DNA of 64,000 nt from Adiantum capillus-veneris (lineage: Eukaryota; Streptophyta; Polypodiopsida; Polypodiales; Pteridaceae), in assembly GCA_014529385.2 (NCBI GenBank), contig JABFUD020000267.1, positions 1 through 64,000 on the forward strand, in the 5' to 3' direction. A program made the position numbers and the translations under genes. Positions 19,350 to 34,828 of this stretch are shown here, piece after piece (positions within the stretch are counted from its first letter, which is position 1; each line of letters begins with the position of its first letter). The notes beneath the pieces were generated by a model. It worked only from the letters and a program-made list of their open reading frames with translations. It did not search any database and was not told the origin of the DNA.

Positions 19350-22300
19350 ATGGCTTCATCCTCATTGAGCAAGGTGAGTTTATTTTTAAATAATGTCCCC
19401 TTGTTTCTTGATTGCCCATCAAGATATTCGATGGTGAATCCGGTGGACTATGGAGGTTGTGGTGACAGTAAGATGTTTGCCATCATTTCAACTCTGGATG
19501 GTGACATTCAAACAAAGGTGGCAGATGGTGTGCAAGTAAATGAACAGTTTCAATTTGTGTTGGATTAAACCTTGTCTTCTAGGTTTCTGTTGGTCACGCG
19601 CGATAGTGTTAAAATATCCTCAACTACGAAGGTGGCAATTGTAGAATTGTCTGACAGCTCCATTGAAGAACAAGGAGAAAGGTCTGCCAAAATTTCATCT
19701 GGTAAGACAGATGATTACTTTCATGCCTATTATGAAGAAAAGGTAGGCAATTTAAATGAGGAACATACCAAAAAGACAGAAAAAAGGGTAGAATTTTATC
19801 ATGTGGAAAAATCACAAAGTACATTAGAGTATATTGCATTGAATAGCCACAAGTACCCCAAGTTAAGCCGAATGATCTTTAGATGTTCAATTAAGAAGCG
19901 TGTTGATGAAGTTCCTCAATATAGAATGGGGACTGTGTTTATGAGTTGGGCGTTGTGCCAGATGGCGATCCAAAAAGGATGGGAATGGATCACAAGTATG
20001 ATGTCCATTGTTGGGTTAAGCCTGTTCAATCTAGAATGAGGTATCCAGCTTTGATCAAGAGAAGTAAATGTGGTGGGCACCTCATTTGTAAGGATAGCTC
20101 ATGCTCGATAAAAGCAATGAACGGGTTGCCAAATGAGACTTTTTGGATGGACAATTACTACCATCAATTGCTTATGTTGGTATGTTTAGCTCCGAAAATG
20201 GAACACTTTGTTGCTTTCATTGTGGCAATTGTCCAATTCTTCTTTGGGAGTGTCCATGCACTATCTATTACTTATTGGTTGATTACAATTGGACCCGTTT
20301 ATTTATCCATCTCGCAAGGCATAATCATCCCGTGGACAAGGGAGTTTTGCGATCAACAATCTGACAGACTAGAGAGCGTGTGTCACGTGTGTTTTCTGAA
20401 ATCCCAATGACAGTACCTAGGCATTTGCAATTAAATCTTTCAAAGAAGATGGTTATGGGAGCAGTGGTGCGTGAAAATAGGGAGCAGCTAAGTAGGAATG
20501 GGCTGCTCTTTGTACTAGAGGAGATGCGACCACTAATTCATACACAGAGGTAAAGCTCTCTCCTATCTAGTTTTTGTATCATGTGTGTTCCCTTAGAATG
20601 TTCTTACCTGCATCTTTGTGGTTTGTAACTCAGATTCAAACACTGGATGTGAGAAGCTACAATGACACATATTGGTGCTAGTGCTCAGTCCCAATTGATT
20701 CGGCTTAAAAACAGTTGCGGGTATCAATTTTTTCACGGATTGCTTTTTCCAGGACAATCCACAGATCAAAGCAAAAGCTGTCATGTGTTTGAAATTTCAG
20801 TTAATGGCCCAGGATCTGGTGTTGATCTTGTAAATAGAATGTGGCAAGATGGTAGTGGAGGCCTTCGAAAAAGCTGGGCTAGCTTTGATCACGTACGTAG
20901 AGTGGCAAGGTGGCAAACAATGGTAGCCCATGTCTATGACCCTACGTAAGACCTACTGACACATCAACCCTCTTCTTTTGCTTTTGTTTGAACAAAGATT
21001 AGTCAATGCACTCTATAGGATCCAAGAAATGCAGACAATAGCCATTTGCGAGATGAAAGAAGAAGACACACAGACGTAAACCATGTTTTGGGAAATGATG
21101 AATTTAGTGCTTTTGGAAAATGGGCACCTTCCAACAGATTTTAGAGGATTCGTGGCAGATGAGGCTGGGGAAAATTGGAGAGCTATTCGATCTGTATTCA
21201 ATGGAGGGCCTGACAATATTATCGAGGGAAGAGAACGTTCTTGCTTGTTTCATTGGGAGCAAAGTTTGCAAATTCACACCATGCAATACGTGCATAAAAA
21301 TTTCTAGGACGAGCACAAGCGTCTATGTGAACTTTAGCGATGTGCAAGGAGAGAGGATGAGGCAACAAGCTTGTATAGGACTTTTTGAGCTTGGTGGGCA
21401 ACTGGTAAATTATCGGACAATAAATTGTCTCAAATGGATTGTTGGCTCAGTTGGTGGCACGTGCATTATCCTCGCTAGAGAAATCACTTTGTTTGGGTAA
21501 AACTATGTGGAATATGTGTTAGTGGCATGTATAATTATTTACTTCAATGCATTTACAAGTCTTTCTTTATTTTGCAAGAGGTAGATGATTTGTCATACAT
21601 TCCAACTACAAACCTTGCAGAAACAAAGCATGCAAGCTGGCTAGCCGACGAGGGAAACAAAGAATTGTTGACCTTGCATGATGCATGCGTTTTTTATCTA
21701 TCAAACTCACTATTGCAAAGTGTGAAGATGCTTGCTTTTGTCGAAAGTAGATATCATGGAGCAGGTCCTTCAGCAGAAAAACTTGGTCGGCGTGCACAAC
21801 AAGGAAAAGCACCAGGTCCGATAGCCATTGCTAAAGAGATTGAAGATGGTCTGGGAGGTACGCCCTTATATCAAAGACTAGCAACAATGGAGGAAGATAA
21901 TATTATAGTAGCCAGAAGGCGCAAAAATGCTAGTACAGTACAGTGTGAGGAGGAGAACGAGTCGCACCGACCTGAATATATTACACAGAATGTTCTTCGC
22001 AATCATTGAGGAACACAAACAACATTTGCAATGGCAGCTCAAGAGGTCAAAGATAACGAGAGTGGTTTGATAGTAGAAGTGATAGATATTCATAAGACAA
22101 TGTGGGCGCTGAGTCGTATTTTGAAGGGTAGTAGGGTTCAATGTCAAGGGTGATTGGGTTCAGATTTAGTAAATGCAAGAAAAACATAAAGAACATAGGT
22201 GCACCTTCCTTTTGGGGGATTCGTACATGGAAAAGAGGTGATTCCAGTGGTCAGGGAAGCGCTTCAAAGACACAATTCATGTTCCACTGGTCAGGGAAGC

Positions 22301-22510
22301 GATTCAAAAGCACAATTCATGTGGTTCTACAATGATAGTGTTGATCACACATGGAAAATCTGCAACACAATCACTCAATGCCCTACAAGAATACCTAGAT
22401 CTTGGCCTGTGGAGAAGGGAAAAAACATGAATTCCTTGGAGCTGTTAAGATTGGAGACAGGGGGCTTCACAGTAAATAAGATCGTAGCATGGAAAACTAG
22501 CAATGAGCAT
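19350..22510 (+). pseudogene. Mutator-like (MULE) transposase relic, 5' and central part
   Basis: This is a plus-strand gene with stops, frameshifts and possible short introns. In order: an ATG at 19350 (MASSSLSKV); a zinc-binding region at about 20040-20350 with CGGHLICKDSSC, CCFHCGNC and IHLARHNHPVDKG, like WRKY-GCM1/FLYWCH-type DNA-binding domains; a catalytic region at about 21080-21500 with GFVADEAGENWRAIRSVF and SCLFHWEQSL, like the DDE region of MULEs; then TTNLAETKHASWLADEGN (about 21600-21660) and GPSAEKLGRRAQQ. The SWIM zinc finger expected at the C-terminus appears only after 34829, because a LARD inserted at 22511 splits the gene. The zinc-finger/DDE/SWIM order is the basis for the MULE call. 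I saw no terminal inverted repeats. Confidence 0.6.
22244..22323. repeat. 40-bp tandem duplication in the MULE relic
   Basis: CCAGTGGTCAGGGAAGCG... recurs with a 40-bp period, two copies with three or four differences. It adds 40 bp, so it shifts the frame. Confidence 0.85.
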
Positions 22511-24873
<2,363 letters not shown>

Positions 24874-25039
24874 TCATTGCCCAGCCTCCTCGTTGAACAT
24901 TTATGTTCAACCACATATGGCCTTATGGCACTAACAGACTGCACACCAAAAACAGACTCTATGTATACTGCAAAACCACCTAGCACCTGCTACTCGCTGT
25001 CTTTGCTCATGTGGGTTGCCCAACCCCCTGCTTTACCTG

Positions 25040-26206
25040 TCACCGACCGCCTGGGTCAAACACCTTGCATTGGTCTTCTTCATCCACCTGCAACAACTTT
25101 GCATAGTGACACACCAAGGCACACACCCAACTACATAGCCAAACTGCCAGCACGATACCTCTACCACTCCAAGCACTCCTTGACAAACTTCCCACTCGAA
25201 ACCAAGAATCTCCAAGAACACCAAATAGAGCACCCTCGTGCTCACCATCCTGCTCAATCAACACTTGTGATGTACCCGACCCACCCTCCCATCCATGTAA
25301 AGTTAGATCCTCATCTAGCCGATCCTGTACCTGCCCAACAGCACACTGCACAGCTACCTTTATTACCATTCCTTTCAACCACCACTCATACACCTCCTTA
25401 CAAAGCTTGGACACCGCCTTGAAATTTGCATCACATGTCATAAAGGGCACTGATTGCATAGGAAGCACCTCTAACTTTGACTCCGCTTTGCCCTTCTCAC
25501 CTGCTGTGAACTCAATTCTAGCATCGTCGAGCTCCTCCTTGTCTACTGGCCCTTCAAGGTCAATAAGCACCATCTGCTTGTCGGCTGCAATTACCTGCTC
25601 TTCTACTACTGCATCCTCAAGCTCTGCCAAGGAAGAGAGAAACTTGTTCTCTATCACCTCCTCCTCGTCCTTTTCCATAGGTACAATTGCTCTATCCCTC
25701 TTGGCAAAATTTTTCACCTGTTGCACCACTATGGCATACTCTACTGCTATCTTCATCAACATGGCCATTAGCATGGCACCGCACACCAGTTTTACCTGCT
25801 CTTCACCACCTGTAGGCCTAAACTGCTCCACTTGGACTCCACTAAGCACTTTAGCTTGCACTTCATGCTGCTCCTCGCACATATTCATTGTCTCTCCACT
25901 CACATGTAAGAGATCGAACTCATCATACCTGGACTGGGATGACTAGGTCTCCCAACTCGTATCTGCATCCATAGAGCTATCACCACCCGATCCAGTCTCC
26001 TATTTGGTTTCAAGCTCGAGAACCTCTTCTAGATTCACCACTTCGACCTCGTTTGCAAACCGAAATCCTTGCTCTTTATCGCACTTCAATGGAGCTTCTA
26101 TAGCTACACTTGAACTGGGCAACACATCCTTTGCCCACTCTGGAACCACCTGCACTTCCTCCACAACTGGAATCGCTTTAGCTGGCACCTTTGGCATAGG
26201 AGCCAC
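25040..26206 (-). pseudogene. Acidic frame downstream of LARD gag
   Basis: Two minus-strand frames (26206-26000 and 25903-25040) follow gag in sense direction. They are rich in Glu, Val and Ala (EEVIENKFLSSLAELEDAVV, AADKQMVLIDLEGPVDKEEL). No retroviral enzyme motif is visible; there is no DSG/DTG or YxDD. It could be a C-terminal Gag extension or a diverged product. It contains stops between segments. Confidence 0.4.
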
Positions 26207-26242
26207 CCTGTCTCTTTGTAGCCAAAGAACTCTTGGTTCTTC

Positions 26243-26842
26243 TCACACTTGCACTTCTCTTTGCACCACCTGCGGCTCCGCTACCACCGCATCACACTGC
26301 CTTGGCTTCACCGCACTTGGCAAACCCTGCCTAGCCTCACGCTTCTTCAAAATCTTTTTAGTTCGCCCTCTCGCTAGAGCTACTGCCTCTTCATACAACA
26401 TCGGGCCATCTATCTCCACTTTATCTCGCACTTCCTCATGCAGGCAATCCATGAATTTACACAATTTCAAAAAACTGGCATTTTCTGCAGCAGTTACCTT
26501 GATTAACTTCCCCCATAGGGCTTTGAACTCCTACTGGAACGCTTGAAATCACCCTTCAAGCTTTGCTTCAAACTGTCTAGCTTCCGCTTTACGTCATCCA
26601 GCTACGCATTTGCAACAAATCTGCTTCAAAAAGCTGCCTCCAGGGCTTCACAATCTGCTTTTTTTCATCACCAAGGCTATCGAACCATAGCCTCGCTTTA
26701 CCACGAACCAGGAGCGGGAACACCTGTACGCACCATCTTCTCTCGATAAACCGCTTTTCAACACGAGCAATCCGTAGTCTTGGAGCCAAGTTTTCGCATA
26801 TTCAACCCCAGTGAAAATGGGAAATACCGTCCAAGCCATCAC
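26243..26842 (-). pseudogene. gag: LARD gag (capsid-type)
   Basis: Read across frame changes, the minus strand shows the plant gag pattern: WTVFPIFTGVEYAKTWL, then VRGKARLWFDSLGDEKKQ with PWRQLFEADLLQ, then FMDCLHEEVRDKVEIDGP and MLYEEAVALARGRTKK. It lies directly after the PBS end of the element, as expected for gag. At least two frameshifts and in-frame stops break it. A zinc knuckle is not seen. Confidence 0.65.
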
Positions 26843-27321
26843 TAGCAGTACCTGCTCTTCAAAGGCTGCACCTTTGGCATCACATGAATCACTGCTACGA
26901 CTTTAACTAGGAGCATCAGCATACTCCTAAGTGGGGGCACCAGAAGATGGAGAGGGGGAATGGGGGAACACGCCCAGCACAAACACAAGGGCCTCTCTAT
27001 AGCTCAGGGTATTCACAGCACCCCTATACTCTCAGAAAACACCTTCAAAGAAACATTTTACACTAGTAGATCACCGTTTTCTCACTTTCCACTGCTCACA
27101 CACTCCACAAATCACCACACAAGATACACCTACTACCACTACATGTCTCCACCCTTACATACACACACAACCACTCAATCTCACTCTCTCACACAAAACA
27201 CCGTCGATCCGGGGGCCCCGCACACATCCACACAGCCGGCACCGAGGAGAACCATGAAAGCAGGAGAAAGAGAAGGGGGGAAGGGGAAACAACAGCAAGG
27301 GAGGCAATTGTGGCTTGATTG

Positions 27322-27513
27322 TGAAGGAGTACGAGCGGAAGTGCGACGCGAGAGAGAGTGCGAAAAGAAGAGCACGACGATATGGTGAACTCGCTCTACT
27401 GTAATGTGTAGAGCATAGTGAGTTCTTATTAGGTTTTTACAAAAGAATATGTGTACATACCTGGCGGCCCACCCACTTACCTGGTCAACCACATTGGGCT
27501 TTATACCCCAACA
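27322..27513 (-). repeat. Copia 3' LTR
   Basis: 192 bp. The polypurine tract AAGTGGGAGGT (minus strand, 27514-27524) adjoins its start. TATAAA lies within the first 15 bases of the LTR. Confidence 0.93.
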
Positions 27514-27602
27514 ACCTCCCACTTAAAGTCCAATGTGGTACTTTAAGTGTGAGAGAAGCTACTATACAAGCTAATATACAAGAGATGTAGAGAAGTGATG
27601 TA

Positions 27603-30600
27603 CTACCCTACACCTAACTGCTTGCGAAAATGCGCAAAGCTCTCTGAGGGAAGTCCTTTTGTAAGTAGATCAGCAGGATTTTATGTGGTGTGAACTTTGA
27701 CAAGCTGAAGTTGCTTAGCCTTGAGCATTTCCTTGATGAAATGATACTTCACATCCACATGCTTTGTCTTTGAGTGATAAACTGGATTGCGAGCCAATTG
27801 TATAGCACTTTGACTATCACAATATAACACAGGAATCTCTTCTTTGATTCCCAAATCTGTTACTAGTTGATTAAGCCAAATTGATTCTTTGCATGCCTCT
27901 GATGCTGCAACATATTCAGCCTCTGTAGTAGACTGAGTAACACAATCTTGTAATCTAGAACGCCATGATACTGCTCCACCAGCCAATGTAAAGACATACC
28001 CTGACGTAGACCTTCGGTTGTCTAAGTCACCTGCATAATCTGAGTTTGTAAAACCCTTTACACTTAGCTCCTGACTCCCATAGCATATACGCATACTCTT
28101 TGTAGCTTTCAGGTATCTCAATATTCCTTTCACTGCCTCCCAATGTTTCTTGCCTGGGTTTGACATGTATCGACTTACTACTCCCACTGCAAATGCAATG
28201 TGTGGGCGAGTAGCAATCATTGCATACATCAAACTACCCACTGCAGACGCATATGGAATCTTATCCATTTCAGCCTGTTCTTCCTCAGACACAGGACAAT
28301 CTTGTTTGCTAAGTTTCACATATGGTGGCAATGGAACACTCAATGCCTTTCCCTTCTCCATATTGAAACGTTGCAAAACCTTGTCAATATACTCTGTTTG
28401 AGATAACCAAATCAACTTCTTTGATCTGTCTCTCTCAATGCGCATACCAAGTATATGACTTGCCTCACCCATGTCTTTCATGTCAAACGATTTTGCCATC
28501 TTTGACTTCAAAGCTGAAATTTCTTCCAAGTGCTTGCCAGCAATCAACATGTCATCCACATACAAAATAAGGATCAGCCAACTGCCATCCTTAGCCTTCT
28601 TTGTATATAGACAGTGATCGAACTCACTACGTTTGTAGCCTTGAGAAAGCATAAACTTGTGGAATTTATGGTACCATGCCCTCGGTGATTGTTTTAAGCC
28701 ATAAAGACTCTTTAACAACTGGCATACCCAATCTTCCTTGCCTTTCTCAACAAACCCTTCTGGCTGCTGCATGTAAATTTCCACATCTAAATCACCATGC
28801 AAGAACGCTGTCTTGACATCCATTTGGTGCAACACCAAATCTAATATGGCAACCAATGCAAGAAAGCATCTCAATGTAGTCATCTTGACCACCGGAGAGA
28901 AGACTTCATCAAAGTCAATGCCTTGTTCTTGCTTAAAGCCCTTGGCAACAAGCCTTGCTTTGTACTTTGGCTGACTATCATGAGCGGTGATCTTATACCT
29001 ATAAACCCATTTACAGGGTAGAGCCTTTTTGCCCCGTGGTAATTTAACTAGCTTCCATGTGTGGTTTTTATGCAGAGCTGTCATCTCTGACTGCATGGCC
29101 AATTGCCAATTCCCGGAGTCCTTCATTTGCACTGCTTCCTTCTAACATGAAGGCTCATTGCAATCAGTCAACATGACATAGTTCATAGATGGAACAAACC
29201 TATCAGGAGGTTGCGTGACACATCCAGATCTACGCACAATAGGTGGCTCAAGCTCAGCCACAACCTGTGGTTCCAATCTATCCTGTCCTTGCTCCCCTTG
29301 AGCCCTGACATTTTGTCTTGCACGTGCATGTCCATCTTCTTGGAAGACAACTCTTCTAATCTCCTCAACCCTCTCTGGTTTAGAATGATATTTGGATTCA
29401 TTAAAGTGAATATCATTGCTGCGGACAACCTTTCTGGATTCGGGATCCCAAAGTCTATACCCCATCTCACCAGAATTACCATAGCCTAGAAAGATGCACT
29501 TTCTACTCTTTGGCTCAAGTTTGTTCCTAAATTCCTTTGGAACGTGAGTATATGCTTCACAGCCAAATACTTTGAGATGCTTGTATGAGGGAATTTTGCC
29601 TGACTATACCATCTTTGGCACTGAATCCTTCTGCAAAACCTTGCTAGGAGATCTATTTACAAGATGAACAGCTGTTGATACAGCTTCATCCCAAAACCCA
29701 TTTGGCAGCTGTGCATTAGACAACATACTTCTGACCTTCTCTTGTATGGTCCTATTCATCCTCTCAGCAACACCATTTTGAGGAGGATTGTAAGGAGCAG
29801 CAAGTTCACGTTTTATACCTTTTGACTCACAAAAGTCCTAAAAGGCCTTTGAAACATACTCTCCACCATTGTCAGTGCGTAAGCATTTAAGCTTCTTGCC
29901 ACTCTGATTCTCCACAAGTGTCACAAACGTTTTGAAAACACTAAACGCTTCATCCTTGTGCTTGAGAAAGTAAACCCATACTTTCCTCGAGTAATCATCT
30001 ATAAATGTCATAAAGTAAGAAGCTCCCCCTAGAGATAGGTTAGGCATAGGTCCACACAAATCACTATGAACAAGTGCCAACTGTGTATCTCTTCTACTGC
30101 TTCTATGCTTATGTGGCTGCTGTGTTTGCTTACCATACAGACAATGTTCACAGAATTCAAAATCATTAAATGAAAAGCCAGGCAAATAACCAGAACGAGA
30201 CAAGATTTCCATTCCCTTCTTGGACATATGTCCTAACCGGCTATGCCACAAAGAAACGTTGGGCTACTCGGTTACATTGATTACATTTTTAGAGACATTT
30301 GATACATAAATCATGTAAAGTCCTCCAGACTTTACTCCATGTGCTACTGTCATAGAACCCTTGGATATCTTCCACATGTTCTGTCCAAAAGTGGTGACGT
30401 AGCCAGCATCATCAAGTAAACCTGTGTTGATCAAGCTCTTTGTAATTGCGGAAACATGTCTCACATTCTTCAGCGTGAAACAAGATCCATTCTGAAACTT
30501 CAATTGAACATCTCCAACACCTAAGATCTCACATGTCTGCCCATTGCCTAGCCGAACATGATCTTTAGTGGTCACATAAGAGGTAAACCACTCCTTGTTT

Positions 30601-31583
30601 GGAGACACATGAAGTGATGCCCCTGAGTCTATAATCCAGTCACTCAGTGCATTTCCATCAGATGCTGTAAGAAGAGCTGAGTCCATTGTATTCTTCAAGA
30701 AGTAGATGTCTCCTGACACTAGACTGTCATCCTCTGCAACAGTGTTTGTCACATTTATTTCTTGAATCTTCACTGAGGACTTGTTCTTCTCACCATGGTC
30801 TTCAGCTTTCTCTTTGCCTTTTTCTGCTTTCCATTCTCTGCAGTCTCTTTTCATGTGACCCTTCTTGCCACAATGGTAGCATTCTATGTCACTCTTGCCT
30901 TTAGCACTACGGGACTTGCTACGAGACTGATTCCTCTTTCCACCTTTGTACTTTTCTTTGGTCCTTCCCCTGAAAACTAAGGCTGTTCCTTTGCCTTTGT
31001 CCATTTTCTTTCTATTGGTTTCTTCAGTAAGCAGACTTCCTTCTACACCTGCTATGTTCAAACCATCTGGAGGTGCAGAATTACTCAAAGCTGTGCGAAA
31101 AGTGTCCCAACTTTTCGGCAATGTGATCAACAGGAACATAGCTCTAACAGGTTCATCAAACTTGACACCTTGAGCTGACAACTGACTATAGATTGTGTTG
31201 AATTCATTCAAATGATTGGACATAGGTGTCCCTTCTTTCATCTTCAAGTCAACAAGCTTATTAAGCCAGTATACCTGTGAAGCTGCACTCTGCTTCTCAT
31301 AAAGATCACTGAGCTTTAACCATGCTTGATAAGCCGACATCTCGTCTGCTACATTGAAGTAAACGCTTTCTGCCAAAGTCAGCATAATGGTAGAAAATGC
31401 CAATTCATCCATTTCGCTCCATTCATCTTCGTCCATATCTTCTGGTTTTATCCCCTTGAGCTTTATAGGTTTTATCTGCTTCTTTTGTACCAACATGTGC
31501 CAAATCTGCTTCTTCCACAATGGGAAATTGGTTCCATCCAGCTTCTTGATATTGTAAAGAGTAGTGTCCTGTGATCCAGCCAT
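27603..31583 (-). pseudogene. gag-pol: Copia gag-pol polyprotein with five in-frame stops
   Basis: One reading frame of about 1,326 codons runs from ATG 31583 (MAGSQDTTLYNIKKLDGTNF) to TAG 27603-27605. In order: gag with zinc knuckle CYHCGKKGHMKRDC; protease DWIIDSGASLHV; integrase zinc finger and core (WHSRLGHMS, HSDLCGPM, IDDYSRKVWVY, LRTDNGGEY); RT (WKLVKLPRGKKALPCKWVY, QMDVKTAFLHGDL, YVDDMLIAG); RNase H (SDYAGDLDNRRSTSGYVF, ADLLTKGLP at the end). Stops at 30264, 29838, 29604, 29142 (all TAG) and 27681 (TAA) interrupt it, but no frameshift is needed. Several TAGs look like single transitions of CAG or TGG codons. RNase H has Asn in TNSDYAG where Asp is usual. Confidence 0.92.
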
Positions 31584-32667
31584 AGCTACGCTTCACAGTG
31601 GTTTACTTTCCTGGGAAAAATTCGGCAGAGTTTCCCCTGTAAACTGACCTCTGAACCAATATCAACCTATCAAATGAACCAAGAAAGCTTCAGATTCTGC
31701 ATAAATTTCGGCAGAGTCTCCTTTGTAAAATGGCTCTGGTGTACTCAAAAACAGACCAAAAAACAGCTCAAAAAACATTGTCTCTCTGACACTGTAAGCT
31801 ACGGGTAAACCTGTCCTGCACCTGTACTATCTCTGACTGTCCTCTCACTGTCCTGTAAGCATAGACTGCGACAATGCCTCAACGACAGTAAAGCAAAGAT
31901 GCAATCCCAACTGTCTTACTCACAGTCAATACATCCTAGCTGCCTATCTAAGGGTGCTCGAGGGATCGCTCCAAGACCTGTATCACCGAAAGGATCTCAA
32001 CATTCGAGAATCCCCCAGCTCAATAAAACCTCACTCAACCCTCAACAAAGGCTGCAGTAGATCTGACAGTACATAGACTTCCCACAAAGTCATACATCCA
32101 CAAATTTCCCACTGTATGCTGTAACCGCTGTGGCGGTTGTTTGCTGCGTGACTCATAGCCAGCAAACCCTCAACAGACATACATCATCTCTGACAATACA
32201 TCCCATGTGGAAGTACCTGCAATGTCAGGATGAAATCTGGAATATCAAGCAGCAAAAACAAGCTACCTGATGAACTAGTGGATGTCGCCTACAGTCTGTG
32301 TGTAGATGCGCCCGTGTCGTATGTGACACGCCTCCAAGAACTGTGAGCCGTCCTTCGATGTGTAGACAGCCACAAATCAACACTCTGGGAGTGTCGATAT
32401 CCTCAGCACCTGCAGTCGTAGGCCGAAAACCCCAAATTTGCAGAGTCGAATCTGCACCCGTCGAGACCACGTAGTCGAAAATGGCCTGCGTAGACCTTTG
32501 TCGAACCCGAACGGTGACCGAGATGACCTCAGAATGAAATTCTGACAACACCGAGCCCTTCGGGCTCGCCCACGGGATTTGGGGCCGTGTCTTCGCCTGT
32601 CGAATTTCACTCCAATTTGAGTTGGTGACTCTAGCCTCCTGCAGTGCTGCCCCGAGCCTCGATCTGA

Positions 32668-32679
32668 GCTCTGATACCA
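32668..32679 (-). other. Copia primer-binding site (initiator tRNA-Met)
   Basis: The minus strand reads TGGTATCAGAGC, the standard plant site complementary to initiator tRNA-Met, two bases inside the 5' LTR. Confidence 0.95.
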
Positions 32680-32681
32680 GT

Positions 32682-32873
32682 TGAAGGAGTACGAGCGGAA
32701 GTGCGACGCGAGAGAGAGTGCGAGAAAAAGAGCACGACGATATGGTGAACTCGCTCTACTGTAAAGTGTAGAGCATAGTGAGTTTTTATTAGGTTTTTAC
32801 AAAAGAATATGTGTACATACCTGGCGGCCCGCCCACTTACCTGGGCGACCACATTGGGCTTTATACCCCAACA
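32682..32873 (-). repeat. Copia 5' LTR
   Basis: 192 bp, starting TGTTGGGGTATAAAGCCC in sense. The PBS TGGTATCAGAGC (32668-32679, minus) follows after the spacer AC. Confidence 0.93.
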
Positions 32874-33449
32874 GATTGCACTTCAAAAAACATATGGGGG
32901 CTTGCACTTCCATCACCATGGTCATTTTCAAGCAAAAGTTACAAAGGGGCTAGCTTGCTAGAGAACTCCACTTTGCAAGCTTCAAAGGGCACTCAAAAGG
33001 CCAGAAAAAAGGCCGAAAAAGCCCCTAATTGATTCAATTTTGACCTTTATAGGGGGGAGTCTTCAATTTGGGAAATTGCCCTTTAATTGGTCCACTTGGC
33101 ACCTTGAATTGGCATCTTTGGGAAAGGGGGCACCGCCTTGCTCTCTTCTTCACTCTTTGCACCGGGGGGGGGGGCATTAGAGATGTCGCTATTGCCCCCT
33201 AGCCTTTTCATTTTTTATTTTTTATCTTTCAAATTTTACCCTCTCTAGGCTCAACTTTGCACTGCTCTTTGGCTCACCTCACACTTGCTTTCCTTCCCTC
33301 TCCTCATTTGGTCCAACCTCCACTTTGCCTTTTGCTTTGGTTTATCCTTTGCTCTTAGCTTGGATGGCTGTCTTCCTTTGCCCTTGGCCTTGATGTGGCC
33401 CGCACAATCTTTACAATGGCCTCTTTGCCCTTAGTTGTGCCCATTTGGC

Positions 33450-33588
<139 letters not shown>

Positions 33589-34828
33589 GAACTATCCCCT
33601 GCCCTCGAGCATTAGCGACCTCGCTAATGGGGGAGGGGGGTTCTCCTCAAAAAGCGAACAAGCCCCCTCAGCGGGCGCCACATCATCACACGCCTTACAG
33701 GCGCGCGCCACCGGCGCCATCACTGCATTGCCCAAAACCACTGTGTACGCACCCCACTGGGCCACGCTCACCGGCAACGCCAGCTCACAACGCCCATGAA
33801 GGCCGCTGTCGCCTACGCCATAGCCACGAGCTCAAGGACCCCCTATTCACTTCGATGCTTTCTACTGGTGCCCCTTTGCGGCCTTATACACCACCGCCAT
33901 CCGCTGCGCAGCTGCATGTGGGCCAATTCCGCCTGCCATGTGGTGGCTTCTCACCCCTTTGCCCTTTGAACTCCCAAAAAACCTCTTTTTTTCCACAAAA
34001 ACCACCAATTTTTGGTCGATCCTTGAGTGTTGGCCATTCTCTGCTGAGTTTTCCTATGCACCGGCCGTCAAACCAGACCGATAGAGCCGGTTCCTGATTT
34101 CAAATTTCCCCGTGCTCACCGCACTCCGAGTCCCCGGGCTCGCGATTTGAGGCCGCAAAAAAAAAGTAAAAAAAATCTGCCAATACTTCATCTTCAACTG
34201 CCTTAGGTTTTCCCAAGCCGTAACTTGGTGCTCGAGGCTCGAAATCACGTGTCGTGACTTCGTGCTAACTTTGCATGATGCACACTGTCACCGAGAACCT
34301 TGGCGAGGCTGAAACAATGCCAGATGGCGCAATTTTTTTATGCGGTCAAGTGGGCTCAAACCCGGCCCCCGAAAAATCTTTTAATGACCATAACTTGCTA
34401 TTCAGAGCTTCGCAATCCGAGAATACAAGCATGCTCCACAACTCGAGCACTACACATGTATATATTGACATCAGCTCGGGCCACCTGTCCCCAGCTGCCC
34501 TATCCGTCAAGAATCTGCTACACACTCCAACTTTAAACTCCAGCATCTTGCACACCGGGGCTCCGTTAGACAAGCCATTTGGACCGGTTTCTAGAGCACG
34601 CTGAACACTACATTCTAGGACACTGGCATTTTTGACACCTTGACCTGCCATCCCATCTGGACCATCCCGCATCACTTTTGGCCTAAAAAGTCTCTTTAAG
34701 CATAAATTCCCGCTATCCTTTGGTTGCCAAGGGCCTTGCCACCTACCCTAGCCTTCTGCACTGCACTCGACTGCTACCTTTGGCTAGCATAGACCACCTC
34801 CTAGCTTCAACCAACTTTGGTTGCACCA

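Larger units (their letters stand above)
27322..32873 (-). mobile_element. Ty1/copia retrotransposon, 5552 bp, TSD GATTG
   Basis: The element has LTRs of 192 bp at both ends (27322-27513 and 32682-32873), with TGTTGGGG...CCTTCA termini in sense. It is flanked by the 5-bp duplication GATTG (27317-27321 and 32874-32878). The sister LARD LTR shows the uninterrupted target. The order gag-protease-integrase-RT-RNase H is that of copia, and the sequence resembles the Tork group. The LTRs differ at about seven positions by eye. Confidence 0.95.

Noticed and set aside
25407..26546. Plus-strand Ser/Thr/Cys-rich frames of about 180 codons
   Set aside because: They are antisense shadows of the LARD gag and acidic frames; no domain of their own.
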